Source: JAWMQL01 sp033283165 (GTDB taxonomy: Bacteria; Pseudomonadota; Gammaproteobacteria; Pseudomonadales; Halieaceae). From it: a stretch of 64,000 nucleotides of DNA. Positions 1 through 9,749 of this stretch are shown here, piece after piece. Every line of letters starts with the position of its first letter. Position 1 is the first letter of the stretch. The notes under the pieces are model-generated. The model was not told the origin of the DNA. It ran no database searches and saw only the letters and a program-made list of their open reading frames with translations. A program made the translations under genes and the position numbers. Where the stretch lies: NCBI GenBank assembly GCA_033283165.1, contig JAWMQL010000003.1, positions 434,001-498,000 of the forward strand, written 5' to 3'.

Positions 1-956
1 GCCGATCACGCCAGCGATCTCCAAACCTGAGCACTCAAGATCGCACGATCATGAGATTCTTCTCGCTATTCCTCAGCCCCCGACGAATCACCCGAGCAGC
101 CATCATTATTCGGCCCTCTACCCTACTCCGATTTCATGGCGCGCGCGTGAAACGCAAGTACCAGCTACTCTACTCCCCTCGCGGTAGCCGCAAACCTGGA
201 CCAATCGGCCCCTCCAAGACAGTCATCAAGGCTATTGTCGAGTTGAAACAACGCAACCCTCGCTACGGCTGCCCACGCATTGCTCAACAAATGAATCTGG
301 CCTTTGGGCTGGATTTGGATAAAGACACCGTCCGACGAGTATTGGCAGCCCAATATAAACCAGGGCCCAGCGATCGAGGGCCGTCCTGGCTAACTACACT
401 CGGTTCCGCCAAGGATAGCCTCTGGAGTATCGACCTGTTCCGCTGTGAATCGATCCTTCTAAAAAGCCACTGGATTATGGTGGTCATGGACCAGCATACC
501 CGTAGGATTATTGGCTTTTCAGTGTATGCCGGGGCAGTAGATGGCCCTGCACTCTGTCGCATGTTCAATAAAGCGACTTTAGGGCGGCAAAGACCGATTC
601 GGATAAGCACTGACAATGATCCGTTGTTTCGCTACCGACAATGGCAAGCCAATCTCAGCATCCTCGAAATCGAGGAAATCAAAACGCTACCCTATGCCCC
701 TATGTCCCATCCATTCGTTGAGCGTCTCATTGGCAGTGTGCGCCGTGAATTACTCGACCAGACATTCTTCTGGACCCAGGCCGATCTCGATAATAAGTTG
801 CGCACTTATCAACAGTATTACAACCAGTATCGTTGTCACACCAGCCGCAGCGGCGCGACGCCAGTCGAATCTTCCATCAAAAAGGCAGTCGACCTGAACC
901 GCTACCGCTGGAAAAAACACTGTCGCGGCCTATTTCAGCTTCCAGTGGCGGCTTGA
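1..956 (+). CDS. Integrase-core (DDE) transposase, 5' end cut by the window edge
   Basis: An rve-type DDE transposase. The reading frame is open from base 3; upstream codons give RSRQRSPNLSTQDRTI just before the Met at 51, so the true start lies left of the window. The DDE acids are visible in WSIDLF, STDND and FVERLIGSVRRE. A basic HTH-like region (KGP-like segment, then NPRYGCPRIAQQM) precedes the catalytic core. The C-terminus has the usual YNQYRCH...GATPVE pattern of IS3/IS481-like elements. Base composition is clearly AT-richer than the neighbouring genes, which suggests recent arrival. The terminal inverted repeats are not identifiable here; the flank at 957-1070 may hold the right end. 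Whether it is functional cannot be judged without the 5' part. Confidence 0.85.
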   Translation, partial: RSRQRSPNLSTQDRTIMRFFSLFLSPRRITRAAIIIRPSTLLRFHGARVKRKYQLLYSPRGSRKPGPIGPSKTVIKAIVELKQRNPRYGCPRIAQQMNLAFGLDLDKDTVRRVLAAQYKPGPSDRGPSWLTTLGSAKDSLWSIDLFRCESILLKSHWIMVVMDQHTRRIIGFSVYAGAVDGPALCRMFNKATLGRQRPIRISTDNDPLFRYRQWQANLSILEIEEIKTLPYAPMSHPFVERLIGSVRRELLDQTFFWTQADLDNKLRTYQQYYNQYRCHTSRSGATPVESSIKKAVDLNRYRWKKHCRGLFQLPVAA

Positions 957-1070
957 TTTACTATTTCGCCAGTGACAGGTTTACCGGCCGCTTACGCTCC
1001 TAGTCCAAAATGCTCCTTTGGTCGCATTTTGTCGAACCGGAGGGCTTGAACCAAGTCCGCGCACTCTCCC
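957..1070. other. 3' flank of the transposase with a small inverted repeat
   Basis: Non-coding. It contains the 8-bp inverted repeat CAAAATGC (1006-1013) / GCATTTTG (1024-1031) with a 10-base loop. It then has a segment (1032-1070) whose reverse complement reads GGGAGAGTGCG...GGTTCAAGCCC, loosely like a tRNA acceptor and T arm. This probably includes the right end of the insertion sequence. No gene is seen. Confidence 0.4.
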
Positions 1071-1119
1071 ATTAAATGAAAAGCCCCCTGTGTGATGCAC
1101 AAGGGGCTTTTCATTTAAT
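1071..1119 (-). terminator. Rho-independent terminator of tRNA-Ser
   Basis: Perfect 17-bp inverted repeat: 1071-1087 pairs with 1103-1119, with a 15-base loop. On the minus strand it starts at the last base of the tRNA CCA, and the GC-rich core (AAGCCCC/GGGGCTT) is followed by TTTTCATTT. The stem abuts the mature tRNA end, so termination and 3' processing share sequence. Confidence 0.8.
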
Positions 1120-1208
1120 GGCGGAGAGCGAGGGATTCGAACCCTCGATAGGGATCAACCTATACACCCTTAGCAGGGGTGCGCCTTCAGCCACTCGGCC
1201 AGCTCTCC
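1119..1208 (-). tRNA. serX: tRNA-Ser(GCT)
   Basis: A 90-nt class II tRNA read on the minus strand. Acceptor stem GGAGAGC (1208-1202) pairs with GCTCTCC (1129-1123); discriminator G at 1122 and encoded CCA at 1121-1119. The anticodon stem is CACCC/GGGTG around loop CTGCTAA, giving anticodon GCT (reads AGC/AGU serine codons). The long variable arm and the GGTTCGAATCC T loop are present. It lies downstream of csrA, an order common in gammaproteobacteria. The gene symbol is given by analogy only. Confidence 0.96.
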
Positions 1209-1493
1209 GTAGGTTGTATTGCAGGAGCCTTCAGTAAACTTTTCGGCCTTGCGCCTCAAAGTTTACCAGGGGTGCGCGTTACTCTTCGCTACGCTCCTCG
1301 CCCTTCGGGTCGCCGCGAGCGGCGCTCCCTTCACCAGCTTCGCTGGCTACGGGTCAGCCACTCGGCCAGCTCTCCGTAGGTTGTTCGCGCAGGGCAGATT
1401 CCGCCCCTCGCGAGAGCGCGGCATGATACCACAACGGGGGGAAATTCAAAGGGTTACGGAGGGATTACGATCAGCAGCAGCAGCCGCAGTTCA
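1209..1493. repeat. Interrupted partial duplicate of tRNA-Ser with REP-like hairpins
   Basis: A 31-bp exact direct repeat of the tRNA 5' part plus leader occurs at 1187-1217 and again at 1354-1384. An 11-bp piece matching the anticodon arm (CAGGGGTGCGC, 1267-1277 versus 1174-1184) lies in the correct order, but is separated from the repeat by about 76 bp rich in small hairpins (for example CCAGC-ttc-GCTGG near 1334-1346). A 9-bp inverted repeat GTAAACTTT (1234-1242) / AAAGTTTAC (1258-1266) sits beside it. No open gene is seen in 1385-1493. Confidence 0.75.
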
Positions 1494-1685
1494 CTACTCC
1501 TTTTTGGGCGAGCTTTCGCCGTCACCATCGTGCAGCCTGTTATAGATTTCTTCGCGATGCACGGCCACGTCGCGCGGGGCATTGACACCAATCCGTACCT
1601 GGTTGCCTTTTACGCCCAGCACTGTCACGGTGATCTCCTCGCCAACCATCAGGGATTCTCCAACCCTGCGGGTCAATATCAGCAT
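1494..1685 (-). CDS. csrA: Carbon storage regulator CsrA
   Basis: Small dimeric RNA-binding protein that binds GGA motifs in mRNA leaders and represses translation or alters mRNA decay, setting carbon metabolism, motility and biofilm state. The 63-aa length and the start MLILTRRVGESLMVG, the VLGVKGNQVRIGV core and NAPRDVAVHREEIY are diagnostic; the RNA-contacting residues near Leu4 and Arg44 are kept. The ATG follows AAGGAA directly. It lies 167 bp after lysC, with tRNA-Ser downstream, the classical gammaproteobacterial order. GGA motifs in its own leader suggest autoregulation (inference). Confidence 0.97.
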   Translation of the reverse strand: MLILTRRVGESLMVGEEITVTVLGVKGNQVRIGVNAPRDVAVHREEIYNRLHDGDGESSPKKE

Positions 1686-1715
1686 TTCCTTCTACCTATC
1701 GACTCCGGATTATTA

Positions 1716-1744
1716 TTTGTAGTTCAGATCGGGGGAATTGTAAA
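1716..1744 (-). promoter_or_regulatory. Candidate csrA promoter and leader
   Basis: On the minus strand TTTACA (1744-1739) and TACAAA (1721-1716) are separated by 17 bp, about 30 bases upstream of the csrA ATG. The short leader carries GGA in CCGGAGTC and AAGGAAATG, possible CsrA sites. This is weak promoter evidence, but it fits csrA having its own transcript besides read-through from lysC. Confidence 0.35.
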
Positions 1745-1786
1745 ACCGGCAAACCTGAAGTTTTGTTTTGGGTCTGTCGATGCTGC

Positions 1787-1816
1787 TGGTTCCCGGCTTT
1801 CGCCGGGATGACGAGG
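1787..1816. repeat. REP-like palindrome copy 1
   Basis: CCCGGC (1792-1797) - tttc - GCCGGG (1802-1807) followed by ATGACGAGG. It belongs to the same dispersed family as the copies near 17543-17620, 24605-24637 and 34513-34540. It lies between lysC and csrA and could attenuate or stabilise the transcript. Confidence 0.65.
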
Positions 1817-1852
1817 GTGCGCGGGATGACGAAGGGAGGAGGGGGCGTCGCC

Positions 1853-3090
1853 TCAGGCGGCGCCCTCTTCCACCGGTTCGGCGTCCAGGCCGAAGGACGA
1901 GTGCAGGGCGCGCACTGCCAGTTCCAGGAACTTCTCCTCGATAATCACCGAGATCTTGATCTCTGAAGTGGTGATCATCTGGATGTTGATATTCATGTCG
2001 GCCAGGGCCCGGAACATCTGGCTGGCGACACCGGCGTGGGAGCGCATACCCACGCCCACCACGGAGACCTTGGCCACCTTGGCGTCACCGTGTACTTCGG
2101 CGCCGTCCATCTCCGCCACCACCTGTTCCAGTACCTCCTTGGCCCGGGGCAGGTCGTTACGGGACACGGTAAAGGTGAAGTCGGTGGAGCCGTCGGCACC
2201 CACGTTCTGCACGATAACGTCCACCTCGATATTGGCCTCACCTATAGGGCCGAGCAGCTGGTACGCCACCCCGGGGTGATCAGGCACACCCAGTACGGTG
2301 AGCTTGGCCTCGTCGCGGTTGAAAGCGATACCGGCGATTGTCGGGGTTTCCATCACGTCTGTTTCCTCCAGCGTAATCAGGGTGCCCGGGCCGTCCTGGA
2401 AACTGTGCAGGACCCGCAGGGGCACGTTGTACTTGCCGGCGAATTCCACCGCGCGAATTTGCAGCACCTTGGAGCCCATGCTGGCCATCTCCAGCATCTC
2501 CTCGAAGGTGATCCGGTCCAGGCGGCGGGCGCCGTCCACCACCCGTGGGTCGGTGGTGTACACCCCGTCCACGTCGGTGTAGATCTGGCATTCGTCCGCC
2601 TTCAGGGCGGCTGCCAGGGCCACCGCGGTGGTATCGGAGCCGCCGCGGCCCAGGGTGGTGATATTGCCGTGCTCGTCCACTCCCTGGAAGCCGGCGACCA
2701 CGATCACATAGCCGTTATCCAGGTCCGCATGCAGGCGGGCATCGTCGATTTCGCGAATCCGCGCCTTGGTGTGGGCGTCGTCGGTGAGGATGCGCACCTG
2801 GCTGCCGTTGTAGCTCTTCGCTTTCACCCCGCGCTTGTTCAGGGCCATGCTGAGCAGGGCTGTGGTCACCTGCTCGCCGGTGGAGACCAGCACGTCCATC
2901 TCCCGCGGTACCGGGCGCTCCTGCACCTCGTGCGCCAGGGCGATCAGGCGATTGGTCTCGCCGCTCATGGCCGAGACCACCACGACCACCTCGTGGCCCT
3001 CGGCGCGAAACTTCGCCACCTTGTCGGCCACCCCCTCGATGCGCTCGATGCTGCCCACCGAAGTGCCGCCGAATTTCTGTACGATCAGGC

Positions 3091-3094
<4 letters not shown>
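1853..3094 (-). CDS. lysC: Aspartate kinase
   Basis: Phosphorylates L-aspartate, the first step to lysine, threonine, methionine and diaminopimelate. The start at 3094 gives 413 aa beginning MSLIVQKFGGTSVG, the conserved kinase motif; longer upstream extensions of this frame are antisense-like low-complexity and overlap alaS. The kinase domain is residues about 1-260 (GRGGSDTTAVALAAAL, TDVDGVYTTDPR), followed by two ACT domains (about 265-410) for allosteric feedback. It is monofunctional, with no homoserine dehydrogenase part. The ATG overlaps the alaS stop by four bases (ATGA), so translation is coupled. No lysine riboswitch is visible, consistent with its internal operon position. Confidence 0.97.
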
Positions 3095-5691
<2,597 letters not shown>

Positions 5692-5720
5692 AATGGTCTC
5701 TACAGGTGAGAGGCCGGCGC

Positions 5721-6068
5721 TCAGCCGGCCATCCGGCCTTCGGCAAAGGTGCGCCCGGCGATAATGTGCAGGTGGAGGTGGAACACGGTCTGGCCCGCGC
5801 CCTCCCCGTTATTGATAATCAGGCGGAACGCATCCGCCACGCCCAGTTGCTCGGCGATCCTGCCGGCGGCCAGCAGCAGGTGGCCCAGCAAGGCCTGGTC
5901 GTCGGCCGCGGCATCCACCAGTTTCGGAATGGCTTTTTTCGGGATGACCAGCACGTGCACCGGCGCCTGGGGATGAATGTCGTTGATGGCGACGCAGTGC
6001 TCGTCCTCGTAGATGAACTCCGAGGGAATCTCGCCCGCGATGATCTTGCCGAATATCGTGTCCGCCAT
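5721..6068 (-). CDS. HIT-family (HinT-like) purine nucleoside phosphoramidase
   Basis: Small histidine-triad hydrolase of AMP-lysine/phosphoramidate-type nucleotides. The 115 aa contains the triad HLHLHII and the N-terminal FGKIIAGEIPSEFIYED signature typical of bacterial HinT. The preceding trm112-like gene ends only 5 bp away and alaS starts 29 bp later. HinT acts on aminoacyl-adenylates (family knowledge), so sitting next to alaS is functionally sensible. Start MADTIF is standard. Confidence 0.93.
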   Translation of the reverse strand: MADTIFGKIIAGEIPSEFIYEDEHCVAINDIHPQAPVHVLVIPKKAIPKLVDAAADDQALLGHLLLAAGRIAEQLGVADAFRLIINNGEGAGQTVFHLHLHIIAGRTFAEGRMAG

Positions 6069-6073
6069 GGCGC

Positions 6074-6259
6074 CTACCCCAGCTTCTCGTCAGCGGTGAG
6101 CTGGCGCGCCTCGCTCTCCAGCATCACCGGGATACCGTCGCGCACCGGGTAGGCCAGACCGCTGGCCTTGCACACCAGTTCGTCTTTCTCCTCATCGTAC
6201 ACCAGCGGCGCCTTGCTCACCGGGCACACCAGGATGCTGAGTAACTTCTTGTCGATCAT
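6074..6259 (-). CDS. Trm112/YcaR-family small protein
   Basis: 61-aa Trm112-like (UPF0434) protein. Sequence MIDKKLLSILVCPVSKAPLVY and the GLAYPVRDGIPVML segment are diagnostic. The family is a zinc-ribbon-like activator of methyltransferases in archaea and eukaryotes; in bacteria only some Cys are kept (here one CP and one CKA) and the role is uncertain. The start at 6259 is preferred over an upstream in-frame codon at 6307 because it matches the family. A TATAAT box (6293-6288) lies about 30 bp upstream. Confidence 0.92.
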   Translation of the reverse strand: MIDKKLLSILVCPVSKAPLVYDEEKDELVCKASGLAYPVRDGIPVMLESEARQLTADEKLG

Positions 6260-6287
6260 GGGCCGCTCAACCTGCAAAAGGGGCGAC

Positions 6288-6293
6288 ATTATA
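6288..6293 (-). promoter_or_regulatory. -10 box for the trm112-HIT-alaS operon
   Basis: Perfect TATAAT on the minus strand, 28 bases upstream of the trm112-like ATG. The expected -35 position falls in the edge of the repeat element at 6312-6434 and shows no good match, so the element may have replaced the original -35. Confidence 0.4.
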
Positions 6294-6311
6294 CGCAAAA
6301 ATCCCAAAAAA

Positions 6312-6434
6312 CGGGGACAGAAATTCTGGGCAATTTCGGGGACAGTTTACTTAATTTCGGGGACAGTTCACTTAATTCAAAGCCGAGTCTCCCCACGGCG
6401 TGGATTCTAGAATTAAGTAAACTGTCCCCGAAAT
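6312..6434. repeat. REPIN-like inverted repeat (GGGGACAG family)
   Basis: A 24-bp unit at 6333-6356 (containing CGGGGACAGTTTACTTAA) is repeated directly with one change at 6354-6377 and as a perfect inverted copy at 6411-6434. A degenerate piece (CGGGGACAGAAATT) lies at 6312-6325. This sequence type is associated with REP-associated tyrosine (RAYT/IS200-like) transposases in proteobacteria. No transposase gene is inside, so it is a non-autonomous element. Confidence 0.8.
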
Positions 6435-6443
6435 ACTCGAAAT

Positions 6444-7292
6444 TCAGGGCATCGGGGGGACCAGGAGCTGGGGGTCGATACGCTGGTTGCGCCAGCTCAT
6501 GCGCCAGTCCAGGTGCGGACCGGTGGCGCGGCCGGTGGCGCCGACTTCACCCAGCAGGTCGCCGGCGCCGATTTCCTGCCCCTCCTTCACCTGCACCCGG
6601 CTCAGGTGCAGGAAAGACGACGACAGGCGGTAGCCGTGATCGAGGATCACGGTGCCGCCCGAGTAGAACAGGTCCGGCTCCGCCAGGGTTACCACCCCCG
6701 GGGCCGGGGCGTACACCGGGGTGCCGGCGGGCACCGCCACATCCACCCCGTAGTGGGGGCTCTTCGGGATGCCGTTGTAGATGCGCTGGCTGCCGTAGAC
6801 GCCGGAGATGGGGCCGATGGCAGGCCAGGTGAAACCGACCCGGGCCGCGGCCAACAGGTCCGGCCGCTCGATCGTGCGGCCCTTGGCCCGCCCTACCAGG
6901 GCCCGCTCCCGGGCGATGCGCTCGGCCAGTTCCGGCGGCGGGGTCACGGTCTGCTGCGGCACCCCCTCCACCCGCTGGATATTGTACTGGCGCGGTCGCA
7001 GGGTCAGCGCCCGGCGGCAACTGTGTGGCCCCTGGACCTCCAGTTGCACCGGGCTCTGTGCGTCACGCCCCAGGCCGAACAGGGTGCTGCCGTCCTCCAG
7101 CACTACCAACGCCTGGCCGTCCACGGTCACCGAACTGCCCGGGGCCACCCGCCCCCACACCAGCCCGCCGGGGGTCAGGTTACCCTCCAGGTGGATGCAG
7201 TGGTCAGGCCCCGGAGCTTCCGCCTGCACTCCCGGGGCAAGGCCCCAGAGCACCAGCACGGCAACGAAGACACGGTGCCTGAAGGGCCTCAT
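6444..7292 (-). CDS. M23-family periplasmic metallopeptidase
   Basis: 282-aa predicted exported peptidoglycan endopeptidase. A signal peptide (RPFRHRVFVAVLVLWGLAPGVQA) precedes an N-terminal beta-rich region. The LytM/M23 domain begins near residue 155 (GVYGSQRIYNG). The zinc motif HYGVD and later HLS are present, but the usual C-terminal HxH reads PHLDW, so Asp replaces the last zinc-binding His. This variant is seen in a subgroup of M23 proteins and may remain active. Its start overlaps the arfB stop (ATGA), so the two are co-transcribed. Confidence 0.9.
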   Translation of the reverse strand: MRPFRHRVFVAVLVLWGLAPGVQAEAPGPDHCIHLEGNLTPGGLVWGRVAPGSSVTVDGQALVVLEDGSTLFGLGRDAQSPVQLEVQGPHSCRRALTLRPRQYNIQRVEGVPQQTVTPPPELAERIARERALVGRAKGRTIERPDLLAAARVGFTWPAIGPISGVYGSQRIYNGIPKSPHYGVDVAVPAGTPVYAPAPGVVTLAEPDLFYSGGTVILDHGYRLSSSFLHLSRVQVKEGQEIGAGDLLGEVGATGRATGPHLDWRMSWRNQRIDPQLLVPPMP

Positions 7293-7702
7293 TCGTCTAC
7301 CTTGCCCCGCAGCGCCTTGACCCGCCCGCGCCGGGTTTTGCTGTCCATCCGCCGTTGCCGTGCTCCACGGCTCGGCCTGGTGGCCACCCGCTTCGCCCGG
7401 GTTTTGGTCGCCTCGACAATCAGCTGCACCAGTCGCTCGATGGCGGCCTCCCGGTTGCGGTCCTGGCTGCGGTACTCGTCGGCCTTGATCACCACCACAC
7501 CGTCGCTGCTGATGCGCCGATCGCGGAACCGCAACAGGCGCTGCTGGTACTCCGGAGGCAGGGACGAGGCCCGGATATCAAAGCGCAGCTGTACCGCCGA
7601 GGACACCTTGTTCACGTGCTGGCCGCCGGCGCCGCGGGCCCGGATGGCGCTGAAGCTCACCTCACTGGCGGGGATACTGACCTTGTCATCGACTTCAATC
7701 AT
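7289..7702 (-). CDS. arfB: Alternative ribosome-rescue factor ArfB (YaeJ)
   Basis: 137-aa peptidyl-tRNA hydrolase that frees stalled ribosomes without a stop codon. The catalytic GGQ motif is in RARGAGGQHVNKV, and the basic C-terminal tail (TRPSRGARQRRMDSKTRRGRV) inserts into the mRNA channel. Start at 7702 (MIEVDDKVSIP) fits family length; an in-frame ATG three codons upstream is possible. It is divergent from the SDR gene at 7803. Confidence 0.95.
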   Translation of the reverse strand: MIEVDDKVSIPASEVSFSAIRARGAGGQHVNKVSSAVQLRFDIRASSLPPEYQQRLLRFRDRRISSDGVVVIKADEYRSQDRNREAAIERLVQLIVEATKTRAKRVATRPSRGARQRRMDSKTRRGRVKALRGKVDE

Positions 7703-7745
7703 GGGACCCATTGTGGCGCCGGCTCGAGCCAGTTGAAAGGGCCTG

Positions 7746-7773
7746 TTGACTTTACGGCGTCCTGACCTATTAT
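7746..7773 (+). promoter_or_regulatory. Sigma-70 promoter of the SDR/P450 cassette
   Basis: TTGACT (7746-7751) and TATTAT (7768-7773) with a 16-bp spacer. The start site should fall near 7780, giving a leader of about 23 bases before the ATG at 7803. The -10 box is partly inside the palindrome 7770-7792. Confidence 0.6.
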
Positions 7774-7792
7774 GGAGCACTGTACTCCATAA
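7770..7792. promoter_or_regulatory. TetR-type operator palindrome
   Basis: A 23-bp dyad TTATGGAGCAC-T-GTACTCCATAA with 10 of 11 positions matching, overlapping the -10 and the predicted start site. This is the classical place for a repressor operator. The TetR gene two genes downstream (9095) is the obvious candidate ligand-responsive repressor (inference). Confidence 0.7.
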
Positions 7793-7802
7793 CGGATCGA
7801 AC

Positions 7803-8699
7803 ATGCAAAACCTGGCAGGCAAGACCGCGCTCGTGACCGGTGGCGCTTCCGGTATCGGGCTGGGCATCAGCAGGGCCCTGCTTTCGGCGGGCATGAACGT
7901 CGCCATCGGCGACCTGCAGGCCGATGCCCTGGCCGCGGTCGAGGCAACACTCGGCAGTCCCGAGCGCTTGCTGGCCGCCCCCCTCGACGTCACCGACTCC
8001 AGGGCCTATGCCGCCTTTGCAGACGCCGTGGAAGAGCGCTTCGGCAACATCCACCTGCTGGCCAACAACGCGGGGGGGGTGGTGTCCGGCCCCATCGAGC
8101 AGGCCAGCATCAGCGACTGGGACTGGGTTATCGACGTCAACCTGCGCGGCACCGCGAACGGCATCGTCACCGTGCTGCCGCGGATACTGGTCCACGGCGA
8201 GGGCGGGCATATCCTGAACACCGCCTCCACCTCGGGCCTGCTGCCCCACCCGGGCGCGACCATTTACATCACCACCAAGGCGGCACTGATCGGGATGAGC
8301 GAGGCCATGCGCGGCGAACTGGAACCCAGGGGCGTCATCGTGTCCGTGTTGTGTCCGGGGCCCGTGCAGTCGCGCATCTCCAATGCGGGCAGGAACCGGC
8401 CCGAGGTCTACGCCGGGTCCGGCTACTCGTCGGCACCCGCCGCCGGCAGCGACCAGTTGCCCTCGTGGATGATGAGTGCCGATGAAGTCGGGGAGCGGGT
8501 GCGCAGCGGCATAGAGCGGGACCTGCTCTACATCTTCACCCACAGCGAGCATCGCGAGGGCCTGCAGGAACGCGCCGCGGCCATCCTGGCGGCACTGCCG
8601 GACCGGCCACAGAGCGACGACCTCAGGACGGCGATGGCTTCCACCCTGAGCAATCCGATCCACGCCGCCGAGATCGAGCGGCACCGAGCAGGAGACTAA
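7803..8699 (+). CDS. SDR-family NAD(P)-dependent oxidoreductase
   Basis: 298-aa classical-type short-chain dehydrogenase. The Rossmann motif TGGASGIGLG is at residues about 12-21, NNAGG near 90, and the catalytic pair is in YITTK, with the upstream serine in NTASTS. A C-terminal extension of about 50 aa goes beyond the minimal SDR fold. It leads the plus-strand cassette behind an operator-overlapped promoter; the epoxide-hydrolase-like gene begins 2 bp after its stop. It probably oxidises an alcohol or diol made by its neighbours (inference). The ATG at 7803 follows a weak ribosome site; longer forms lack family support. Confidence 0.92.
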   Translation: MQNLAGKTALVTGGASGIGLGISRALLSAGMNVAIGDLQADALAAVEATLGSPERLLAAPLDVTDSRAYAAFADAVEERFGNIHLLANNAGGVVSGPIEQASISDWDWVIDVNLRGTANGIVTVLPRILVHGEGGHILNTASTSGLLPHPGATIYITTKAALIGMSEAMRGELEPRGVIVSVLCPGPVQSRISNAGRNRPEVYAGSGYSSAPAAGSDQLPSWMMSADEVGERVRSGIERDLLYIFTHSEHREGLQERAAAILAALPDRPQSDDLRTAMASTLSNPIHAAEIERHRAGD

Positions 8700-8701
8700 C
8701 C

Positions 8702-9079
8702 ATGAGTGGGTCCAACGAGGACATTATTCGCCGCTTCCTCTCCCTGTGGGCGACGCGCGAGGCCGATGCCATGGCGGCGCAGTTCGCCCGGGACGGTGTC
8801 TACGACAACGTGCCCGACAAGCAGCCCATGGAGGGCAGGGAAGCCATCAGGCAGTGGCTGCACGCCTGCTTCGAGCACCTGACGCGCATCGACGTCGAGA
8901 TACTGCACATGGCCACTGACGGCGAATGGACCCTCAGCGAGCGGCTGGACGTGCACGTGATCGGCGAGAAAAAGATGCCGCTGCCGGTCATGAATGCCTG
9001 CCGCATCGTCGACGGTGAGATCGTCCTGTTCCGCGATTACTACGACCGCCAGACCGTGGCCGAACTGGGCATGGGCTGA
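8702..9079 (+). CDS. Limonene-1,2-epoxide-hydrolase-like protein
   Basis: 125-aa protein with the cone-shaped NTF2/SnoaL fold. The catalytic set of limonene-1,2-epoxide hydrolase is recognisable: Tyr34 and Asn36 in VYDNVP, Arg81 and Asp83 in SERLDVHV, and Asp112 in FRDYYD, with spacing close to the known Y53/N55/R99/D101/D132. This supports hydrolysis of an epoxide to a vicinal diol. It is translated right after the SDR (2-bp gap) and followed by the TetR gene. A different NTF2-fold role is the alternative. Confidence 0.82.
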   Translation: MSGSNEDIIRRFLSLWATREADAMAAQFARDGVYDNVPDKQPMEGREAIRQWLHACFEHLTRIDVEILHMATDGEWTLSERLDVHVIGEKKMPLPVMNACRIVDGEIVLFRDYYDRQTVAELGMG

Positions 9080-9094
9080 CACACGGAAAAGGTG

Positions 9095-9682
9095 ATGGCC
9101 CGAAAAAAACTGTACCAGGCCCACTACGCCTCCACGACCGACTCGCGGGTGCTGCAGACGCGGGCCGCGTTGCGCCAGGCCCTGCTGGAGCTGGTGGACA
9201 ACAAGCCGCTGGAGCAGATCACCATTCGTGAAATCGCCGCCGCCGCGGGCGTCGGCTACAACACCTTCTTCCGGCATTACCCGGCCAAGGAGGACCTGGT
9301 GAAGGCGATCGTGACGGACGAGCTCAGCCACCTGATCGAGTTGTCCGTCACCACCCTGGACGCCTCCAACCAGACCGAGGCCGCCCGGGCGCTGTGCCGC
9401 TTCGTGGCGGAACACGACGCCCTGTGGTCCACCCTGCTCACCGGTGGCGCGGCCAATACCCTGCGCGACGAATTCATCCGGCTGCTGCGGGAAACCGCGC
9501 CGTCGAGAATGTCCAGCACTGCGAAATGGCCGGCGGAAATCGGCATCAGGCTGGTGGCGGCCGGCACCCTGGAACTCCTCGCCTGGTGGCTGGAGCAGCC
9601 GGACCGCCTGCCGGTGGACGAGATCGCTGAAATTTACGAACAACTGGTCGTCGCACCCGTCGTCAGCGCCTTCGCGAGCTGA
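9095..9682 (+). CDS. TetR-family transcriptional regulator
   Basis: 195-aa repressor-type regulator. The N-terminal HTH is ITIREIAAAAGVGYNTFFRHYPAKEDLVKAIV (residues about 35-65). The variable C-terminal half should bind the inducer. ATG at 9095 is preferred to the GTG just before it; GGAAAAGG is the ribosome site. It lies within the cassette it probably controls through the palindrome at 7770-7792. No second copy of that palindrome is seen before the TonB receptor gene. Confidence 0.93.
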   Translation: MARKKLYQAHYASTTDSRVLQTRAALRQALLELVDNKPLEQITIREIAAAAGVGYNTFFRHYPAKEDLVKAIVTDELSHLIELSVTTLDASNQTEAARALCRFVAEHDALWSTLLTGGAANTLRDEFIRLLRETAPSRMSSTAKWPAEIGIRLVAAGTLELLAWWLEQPDRLPVDEIAEIYEQLVVAPVVSAFAS

Positions 9683-9749
9683 CCGGACCGGCCTCAATGG
9701 TGACAGCACAACACCGGTTTTTGACTCAACCCGATTGCAGGCAAACCCT

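Noticed and set aside
1219..1545. Small frame between tRNA-Ser and csrA
   Set aside because: It covers the tRNA duplicate and hairpins and overlaps csrA antisense; no ribosome site or protein-like composition.
9721..9749. Separate promoter for the TonB receptor from TTGACT at 9721
   Set aside because: The matching -10 would lie at the start codon and has no resemblance to TATAAT.
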